From: Hyaloscypha bicolor E
Lineage: Eukaryota > Ascomycota > Leotiomycetes > Helotiales > Hyaloscyphaceae
Direction: 5' to 3'
Assembly: GCF_002865645.1 (NCBI RefSeq)
Contig: NW_020194600.1
Coordinates: forward strand, 812,047-876,046
DNA length: 64,000 nucleotides
The position numbers and the translations under genes are program-made. The notes beneath the pieces were generated by a model. The model was not told the origin of the DNA, did not search any database, and worked only from the letters and a program-made list of their open reading frames with translations. Every line of letters begins with the position of its first letter. Position 1 is the first letter of the stretch. Of the stretch, positions 58,301-64,000 are shown piece by piece.

Positions 58301-58635
58301 AGAACCAACTGTACAGTATTTAGCATTATACTCCCACGTATGGTGAACCCAAAGCTGCCATCACGTACCTCAATCGTGCCAACATTTGTGTTTTGCGAGA
58401 TGTTCTTGTATTGATACAAGGCATCCTTCGCTAGCTTTCCCTTCTTTTGCTCAACGGACTGCTCCACGAGGAGGAGCATAACCGGCTCCAAGGAGGCGAT
58501 GGGAACATTTCGTGACCTTTTGGATGTGATGTGTTCGTGTAGTAAAACTAAGGCCGCGGGGGACTGGCCGACGCCCATGAGCTCTTGGGCGCGCTTGAGA
58601 ACATTTTCCGGCTTCTGATGGGGTGGTGGAGCCAT
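55372..58635 (-). CDS. TIF32: Translation initiation factor eIF3 subunit a
   Basis: Exons 58635-58369 and 58308-55372 (minus) give 1067 residues. The start [20 protein letters not shown] is the canonical fungal one; the open frame extends 32 codons further up but is not coding-like. The 60-nt intron is in frame and stop-free; removing it joins NTNVGTIE to [14 protein letters not shown], the family sequence. A helical/PCI region runs to about 530 ([20 protein letters not shown]), followed by a very long charged coiled coil (about 620-900, Glu/Arg/Lys-rich). A Pro/Arg/Ser tail has two GWREKEK/SWRDREA motifs and ends in [13 protein letters not shown]. eIF3a scaffolds the eIF3 complex on the 40S subunit in the cytoplasm. 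The gene diverges from the G-gamma gene. Confidence 0.95.
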   Translation of the reverse strand: MAPPPHQKPENVLKRAQELMGVGQSPAALVLLHEHITSKRSRNVPIASLEPVMLLLVEQSVEQKKGKLAKDALYQYKNISQNTNVGTIEVRDGSFGFTIRGSIMLNTVQLVLKKFIELAEEKVKTAQAKADEVQSTLETTASTVDDLEASETPESILLSTVSGEQSRDRTDRAIVTPWLKFLWETYRTVLDILRNNARLEIMYQSTAMQAFEFCQKYTRKTEFRRLCELLRNHVQTAAKYSAQMHAINLNEPETLQRHLETRFQQLNVAVELELWQEAFRSVEDIHNLLNLSKRPPKNIMMANYYEKLTRIFLVGENYLFHAAAWSRYYNLLRQSAAMVASGQSKKADNPATSEADLSKAASFVLLSALAIPVISTSRSRGALVDIDEAKKNKNSRLTHLLGMAQAPTRAVLFKDAMSKGLLKRARPEIRELYNILEVDFHPLSICQKISPILAQIGADAEMEKYVLPLQQVILTRLFQQLSQVYETVDLAFVENLAKFPEPFQVTRDTIEKFIMNGNKKGDLAIRMDHATGVLSFDTDVFSSTKAIQAGSSSGSAESETSSVQRLQNTPSEIVRTQLARLAKCLYVTCQYIDPSFNEARVKAREAAYARARAGANQEHRETLARKEIIQKRKEEASEIQARKEKEDATRKRIKAAQLQEAEDNRLKLEQKEREEKRMKAELDRVRKEELKKQIADLKIGPKAIDIDVDDLDNLDANRLRAMKLAQLEREKNDINEKLRVTGKRIDHLERAFRKEEAQKLPEDYAQQRERDLEAYEKTKAQTLKEAEAKHKENVELKHRLSRLVDRYESYRENIVERRHDEFEKRRRDAERELEKAKAARRKEFRDRKAREKREREERERMLREEEERAAKEAEEKAEREAKKKAEFAELKAIREKERQEALEMAALQERRAEEAARRRADAKAAPRGPPAMERQDSGSGVRPPLPLAGAKLGWREKEKLRAEGKEVPSARTESPMARASPMGRAVPMERTDSNERPAPSGPPRLALAGGKPSWRDREAAKSGGEPAPSSSRVPSSSGGAPLSRGRSGRGENGREDAGSPAAPASSESLRPSAAPGKFVPPHLRNKT

Positions 58636-59084
58636 TTTAGGCAGGCTTGCCTTTTCGACGATCGATTCTGGTTGTTCTATGTATCGTGGTAGAATGGCGG
58701 ATCGATGTCGAGCGCTGGTGATGAGGATCACCGTATTTTCTCAATGTGGGATCTCGCTCAGAATCAAAATGGGGCTAAAATAGACGAGCACGTGAACGCG
58801 AAAGTTTGTGCTAGCAAATCAGCGCTGTTCCTCTTTCGGCACCCCCAAATTGCTTCCGAATCTGTGCTCAGGACCTCACCGCGGCGCACACTCAAACCTC
58901 CTCTCCTCACCTCAATCACCTCGAAAACAGGTCGCGCGAGTGGTCGCAAGCTCTGCAATTGCAATTGCACACACGAGCCAAGGTCCGTCGATCAGTCTCC
59001 TTCGCGTCGTGTTCGGACAGCCTGCTGATCAATTGCTGTAATGATTAGGAGTCGCGATACACATCAACCGGCAACACCTTCACC
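58636..59084. promoter_or_regulatory. Divergent promoter, eIF3a / G-gamma
   Basis: 449 bp between the two start codons hold both promoters and 5' UTRs. No TATA box stands out. Shared control is inference. Confidence 0.4.
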
Positions 59085-59567
59085 ATGCCTTCAGGTTACT
59101 CCTCCCGAGAAGACCCCGGTCAGATGAAGAAGAACAAGCAATCGATGGCAGATCTTAAGCTACGACGTCTCACAGAATTGAATTCTCGTCTTCGGGAGGA
59201 TTTGGAGAGAGAGCGCATCCCCGTTTCTCAAGCCGCAAAGAGGTACGGTACTTCACCTTCGTCTTCACAAATCGTTGAAAGTTTTGATCTACATTTACTT
59301 TTTGTTTGCTGCTTTCTTCCCTTCTGCCCCTCTATGACTTAGTGCTCCGTCGATCGAGTAGAGAACCTCGGGCTAAACATTCGCTAGCACCATCTCCTAC
59401 ACCAATGGCACAAAAGATTTCATGGTTCCGTCTATCTGGGGTGGTATTCCAAAGGGAGAAGACCCATATGTTGTCCAAACTTCAGGAGGTGGGTTCAAAT
59501 CAGTTGGATCGTGACGTTGTCGACATACTGATCTTGCTACAATCTAGGCTGCTGCACTGTGATGTGA
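59085..59567 (+). CDS. Heterotrimeric G protein gamma subunit
   Basis: Three exons, 59085-59242, 59388-59488 and 59548-59567, give 92 residues, the normal size. Exon 1 has [20 protein letters not shown], the conserved G-gamma coiled coil that pairs with G-beta. Exon 2 reads [20 protein letters not shown]. The 20-nt last exon completes GGCCTVM, a CaaX box (CTVM) for prenylation with an adjacent palmitoylatable cysteine, so the protein sits at the plasma membrane. Introns are 145 and 59 nt; the first has a GCTAAAC branch site just before its TAG. G-beta-gamma signalling governs mating, conidiation and virulence in filamentous fungi. No defect seen. Confidence 0.96.
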
Positions 59568-60119
59568 AGAATCAAGGGATGAGTCAAGAGCGATACGATA
59601 TTCGAGAAGATGAGGGCGTTCACAGGCGTATTCGGATTAGTCTCTACGATAATACCTCAAGCGTACATATCAGCGGTCGGGAGGTGGTCTGCCTTTAGGA
59701 GGCTGGGGAGACGCTTGTAATGTTCGCAGGAGCAACCTTTCAATGTGTATAGTTACGGACTTTCGCGGGATGTTTCAGGCTAGAGCCTTCAAAAATTGAT
59801 TTGGACAGACAATCATCCCATAAAAATTTGGCTGCTGTGCAACTCGGTCCCAGCAGAGCGGGTTCCAATTTGCCGGAGGAGCAAGCTTGAAGCGATCGGC
59901 CAGGAACAGCCGCTCCACCAAACCAACCTTGCCTTGATATCCTAGCATCAACTTGGCGTATCAACTTCGTGAATCAACACAAGCCGACCGCAATATTCAA
60001 CGAAAGTCTCTGATCTGATCCACCGGTTCTTAACCTCATTTCATTGTCCCAACCCCCATCTCTTCACTTACCTTGAACAATATCGCGCCAAAGCGGGGCA
60101 GAGCACGAACGAGCACGCG
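59568..60119. other. Intergenic
   Basis: G-gamma 3' flank and the upstream region of the Rdx-family gene. No gene supported. Confidence 0.5.
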
Positions 60120-61187
60120 ATGGCGGATTTGTCGACTCGATACCCGCGCATTGTCATCGAGTTCTGTACGGCCTGCAAATGGAATCTGCGAGCCGCCTAC
60201 GTGCGTTAACACCTTCATTTCCTTATTTCCAGTCTCTCGATCTCATGCCGGCCTGGTTTCGGTCCGGGTCTCATGTCATTTCCCCGCAGTCTCAAATTGT
60301 CTCCGTCGCGGTCCGATCCGGCAGTTCTTTCGAGTGAAACGAGCCCACAATATTTCCAAGTCACTTGATATCAAGGACATACCTGATTGTTGGTGTACAT
60401 AGTTTGCTCAAGAGTTGTTGCAAACTTTTAGTACGGACTTGGGAGAAGTCTCGCTGCAGCCAGGAACGGGAGGTATCTTCAAGGTTCATCTCTATGACGA
60501 AGAGCCTGGTCCAACTGAGGAGGATGAGGCAACTATCGAAGAGTACCTGTTATGGGATAGAAAAGCGGAAGGTGGTTTTCCGGGTATGAATATTTCTTTA
60601 TTCCACCTCCGCTAAAACCCCTCTCCAAGCCTCTTCTTATGAGAACATATCTCTATTCAGGTCACGAACTATGGACTAACTTTTATACCCAGAAACCAAA
60701 GAGCTCAAGCGCCGAGTAAGAGACATTATAGACCCAAACCGTAACCTCGGTCATGTCGACGGAAAGAAATGTAACTTCTCTCCTTTCCCTTCCTTCCCTT
60801 CCCCGCTTACCACCCACCACCCACCACATTTCCATCTCACCACTCCTCTCCCATCTTGAACCCAACTAATGCCCTCTAGCAATACCCTCCGCCCCTCCCC
60901 AAAATCCAACACCTCAAAATGCGAGCAGCTCCACCAAACCCCAAAACTATATGGGCAACCCACCCATCCCACGCGCCTTAAACCGTCTCCAGCACCTCTC
61001 GGTCGAAGAATCGCACCCCAGTGCAGAGAGAAAATTCACGCCTATGGATGTAGATGTTAACTCGAGACCTACGAGCAGTAAAGGAGACGCTGGAGAAGGA
61101 GAGGTGTTGAACTCGAGGGGAAAGATTGTGATTACCGGGGACAGTGAGGGAGGCGGGTATTGTATGCCTGGAGATGATTGTGGTTGA
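60120..61187 (+). CDS. SelW-like (Rdx family) thioredoxin-fold protein
   Basis: Four exons, 60120-60200, 60403-60583, 60693-60770 and 60880-61187, give 215 residues. The N-terminal 110 residues are the Rdx/selenoprotein W-like domain: PRIVIEFCTACKWNLRAAYF with CxxC at Cys16/Cys19 (Cys where animal SelW has selenocysteine), TGGIFKVHLYDE, YLLWDRKAEGGFPETKELKR and VRDIIDPNRNLGHVDGK. A redox role is expected from the fold; the substrate is unknown. The last exon adds a disordered Pro/Ser/Asn-rich tail of about 100 residues, longer than in animal SelW. Introns of 202, 109 and 109 nt were fixed by frame continuity. No selenocysteine insertion is implied. Confidence 0.9.
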
Positions 61188-61447
61188 TGATTCACCAACA
61201 CGCTCGACTTATAGAGCAGTACAAGGAAGGAGATTGAAGGGAGTATGTAGAATATGTACATTTGTTTCATAACCCCTGCATGATGCAATGACCTCCTCCT
61301 CCACCTCCACGTGGAAGCTGCGAAAGTCTCGCTCGCGGCTTAAGGAGAACGCCTTCCCTTCAACACTGTATCTCAATACCCCGTTCTTCCTCCCTTTTCT
61401 CTGTATTATCCTATCCCTCCCAGCGCCATGACACTTAGCAATCCTCT

Positions 61448-61681
61448 TCAATTCTTCCTACCGGCGCTACACTGCTTAACCACCTCGTCCTTCGTCCCCT
61501 TCGACTCTGGTGTTACAGTCTCCTTCCACTTCTCACCAGACTTCCTTCCTCTCACCAGTACCTCTCTCTTTCCCCCCTCAACGGGTTCTAGCTTTTCAGC
61601 CGCCTTACTGTTAGCCATCATCCCCCGCAGAGCGAGATAAAAGCTTGTTGGGGGAGTGTGTAGACGGTCTAGTGAGGACAT
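61448..61681 (-). CDS. Small basic protein of unknown function
   Basis: A 77-codon frame starting MSSLDRLHTPPTSFYLALRG, followed by MMANSKAAEKLEPVEGGKRE and a Lys/Glu-rich tail. The same frame is open upstream to 61837, but that part is hydrophobic and unlike coding sequence, so the 61681 start is preferred. No family recognised and no membrane segment. It may be a real small protein. The nearest gene is the SelW-like one, convergent with it. Confidence 0.4.
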   Translation of the reverse strand: MSSLDRLHTPPTSFYLALRGMMANSKAAEKLEPVEGGKREVLVRGRKSGEKWKETVTPESKGTKDEVVKQCSAGRKN

Positions 61682-63673
61682 GTTGATGTTCAGTGAATTC
61701 TTTTGTATTGTGTTCTTTGGGAGCTCGATAAGTTCGAAGCGGAGAGTGGAGATGCTCAGATGTTTGAGAAACAGAGAGAAACGCGAGAACAGCTGGACGC
61801 CAGAGGAGTATTGAACCCTTGTAGGAGAAAGGAACATCCGAGCTTCTAGGGGTATAGTTCAGTGTCTTGAATCATAGAAGGAAATTCTACAAGGTGCTTC
61901 CGAATCACGGTGTTGAACGAAAGACACAAAAGAATGATTCAACTTGACATTTGCATTGCCTGAGCAGCTCTCTGCCTTGCTCGTACTGCCGAAGGAGGAT
62001 TTGAGGGTGACTATGAAGGCAGCGCCATTCCGTATTCACAAGCTGCCTTTCCTTAGGCGAAGCTTGGTAGATTGTGTTTGTACTACCTCAAGGAAGCCTG
62101 ATTGGGTTGGTTTCTCTGTGTGGTAGATCTTGCTCATGTGATAGACCATGGCACCGTGACACCACTCTGTACCTCGACACTCTGGATCGTGTTGCTTGCT
62201 TACCACGAGGAAATGTTTTGAGATGGTAGCGTGGCCCGGAAGACTATGGATGCTTGCTGACTTTTGCAATACGCCCGTTGGCTAGGACTGGGAATTCTGA
62301 ATGGGCGGGTGGTCTTTGACATAAAACTCAAGGACGTCTCAAGTTGGAAAAAATTTCTTCAATTGAAAATGTATATATTCTGGAATCTAGAGAGCGGACG
62401 AGCAAAAACATCACATGAAGGAACACAACTGAAGTCACCCACCGCCACGGTTCTCAGGGCAACACCCTTTGCGGCACGGGAAGAAATTCACGCCCCCTGA
62501 ACGCCACAATATTCCTTTTCCCATAATGGGAATCTTGGCTACACGCCACATTCCCCATTCCATTCCAGCGCCATCGAATCCTAGTTAGTCACCCCATTTC
62601 CCCTTATCTGTCCTTTGCAGAATCAAGTCAAGAATGTTAGCTGTAAAGCGAGTATATAGCAAGGAAAGCTTGTATAGCAAGGAATCGGCTCAACCTAGGA
62701 CTGAAACAAGACCTATAAAATGTAATATATCAGCCACCTATATTTCCATTTCAGGGTGTTACCTTCTTCCGCTCGCGGCGTTCAATTTTTCGTGGGATCT
62801 TGTGTGTGGAATGTGCCGGCAGCTTTCTGGTTAGTATTGGCTGAACGGTGGCGGATGTTTGATTGTTTGTCTTTGGTAAGGCACGGAATTGTGATTGATT
62901 TGAGCGTTTTACGATTAGTTGCCTCATTATTGATAGATGGATGGATTGTATTGTTTGATTGTTTACGGCGTATAGTGACGAGGAGCGGATTGGCATATTG
63001 GCAAGTGTATCAAGATATTCGAGCTTCGAGAGAGTCTCAACGAACGAACGAGCGAGCGAGCACGTTGGAAAGATTGCTGATCAGTCAGTGTACTGCGTCC
63101 AAATGCGAGATATAATTTTGTTGATCACGAAGGTTGCGAGTGGGTTGTTTTTTGTGTGCTTATCGAATTTCTGCTTTAGGCGACTAAAGACGACGAAGTC
63201 GAGACAGATTCGTCAGGCGTAATGGCCGAAATTCAATGGTGCGATGTGATAGATGCTCTGCGCAAAGCTGCATAGTGGTACATGGGGACATGAGGTGCTG
63301 AATGTGAGGGCCCATCGATAATCCAGGGAAAGACACCCGAACTCCAATGAAGGAGCTGATCTTGTGCTGAACCCGCCCGACTGACCGAATGTCGTGCCGA
63401 AGAGACTTGATGATGAAAAGCAAAAGGAAATCCCAAGCATCCGTAGAAAGTCATTATCGACACAGTGAGTTCGCTCGATCCGCCGATGAAAGTGTAAGGC
63501 ACCCGCTTTTTCCGCCGCTCGAAGCTTTGGACCATGATGAAGACAAAAGAAAGATTAATGCACAAGTGGAAGTGCACCTGCATCAATGAAAACCGCAGAT
63601 CCAAAGCCCTTGCCGGTGTCGAGATCGTGCGAGTTTAACGAGCAGGGCGCTCACCACCTAGGTCTGTCAGCAA
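61682..63673. other. Intergenic
   Basis: About 2 kb without a supported gene. An AGCAAGGAAAGCTTGTATAG-like direct repeat lies near 62657-62690, and GAAC/GAGC short repeats at about 63041-63062. The right end is the 3' UTR of the RGG protein gene. Confidence 0.45.
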
Positions 63674-64000
63674 TCAATAATCACGACGGGAGAATCTCTC
63701 GTCATCGAAGCCTCTACCTCCGTATGGTTCCCGAGCCTCTCCACGAGGTGCTGGATCACCATAGGCGGCTGCTGGCGGAGCCTCGCGAGCAGAGCCACGG
63801 TCGCCTCCTCTCTCATAACGATCGGAGTAGCCACCACCGCCTCCACGTCGGTCATCACCACCACGGCTGCTATATCGGTCATCGCGAGCATAGCGATCGA
63901 CTCCGCGGGGGGCGTATCCGTCGTCGCGGTCTCTGCCATAGCCACGGTCACGATCATCTCGGCGGTATCCGCGATAATCATCACGTCCTCCGTAGCCTCC
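63674..64000 (-). CDS. RGG/RD-rich protein, C-terminal part, truncated by window
   Basis: Minus frame from the window edge to TGA at 63674, 108 codons. Rich in Gly, Arg, Asp and Tyr (GGYGGRDDYRGYRRDDRDRG; GDDRRGGGGYSDRYERGGDR), the composition of RGG/RD tails on RNA-binding proteins, often after an RRM that would lie beyond 64000. The tail ends DDERFSRRDY. Nothing upstream is visible, so the exact protein cannot be named. The 105-codon Ala/Thr-rich frame over the same bases is a shadow of this one. Confidence 0.7.
   Translation of the reverse strand, partial: GGYGGRDDYRGYRRDDRDRGYGRDRDDGYAPRGVDRYARDDRYSSRGGDDRRGGGGGYSDRYERGGDRGSAREAPPAAAYGDPAPRGEAREPYGGRGFDDERFSRRDY

Noticed and set aside
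63667..63984. 105-codon minus ORF rich in Ala, Thr and Met
   Set aside because: It overlaps the RGG-rich frame in another phase; its composition is that expected from shifting a GGA/CGT-rich coding sequence.

Overview
The window is nuclear DNA from a filamentous ascomycete (Pezizomycotina), plausibly Leotiomycetes. The signs are many 46-70 nt spliceosomal introns with GTAAGT/GTATGT-like donors, a 2EXR F-box-like protein, a fungal WSC protein, a Ure2-like glutathione transferase, a fungal G-gamma subunit and a Sec39-domain protein. The class-level guess rests on family recognition only. No bacterial, viral or rRNA genes were seen, and I recognised no tRNA.

Layout. (1) 0.6-4.5 kb: a mitochondrial membrane protein (-) and pyruvate dehydrogenase protein X (+) diverge from a short shared promoter; a small TATA-driven locus that looks damaged follows. 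(2) 4.5-16.7 kb: a long gene-poor stretch, a leucine-rich-repeat protein, then the PP1 phosphatase catalytic subunit. (3) 16.7-24.8 kb: gene-poor DNA with diverged dispersed repeats, a G homopolymer of about 31 bases and decayed coding remnants on the minus strand. (4) 24.8-38.1 kb: dense conserved genes - a fungal protein of unknown function, the complex I 15 kDa subunit diverging from Sec39/Dsl1, a 2EXR protein, a glutathione transferase and a secreted WSC protein with tandem mini-exons. (5) 38.1-50.8 kb: an accessory-looking region with tandem repeats, a 19-bp minisatellite of about 25 copies, a pseudogene with four in-frame stops, one intact intronless lineage gene, and LTR relics in AT-rich DNA. 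(6) 50.8-64 kb: a composite zinc-cluster/helical/C2H2 protein, eIF3a diverging from the G-protein gamma subunit, a SelW-like Rdx thioredoxin-fold protein, a small conserved-looking ORF, and the 3' end of an RGG-rich protein running off the window.

How the genes relate. Most are unlinked housekeeping functions: mitochondrial metabolism (PDX1, complex I), vesicle traffic (Sec39), phosphatase and G-protein signalling (PP1, G-gamma) and translation (eIF3a). Three divergent pairs share 194-449 bp promoters. The candidates for something undescribed are the Zn2Cys6 + NLR-N-terminus-like helical + C2H2 protein at 50.8-54.5 kb, the duplicated symmetric mini-exons of the WSC gene, and the lineage gene isolated in a decayed AT-rich island at 43.7-49.3 kb. 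Exon boundaries were placed by hand from splice signals and frame continuity; no alignment or expression data were available.
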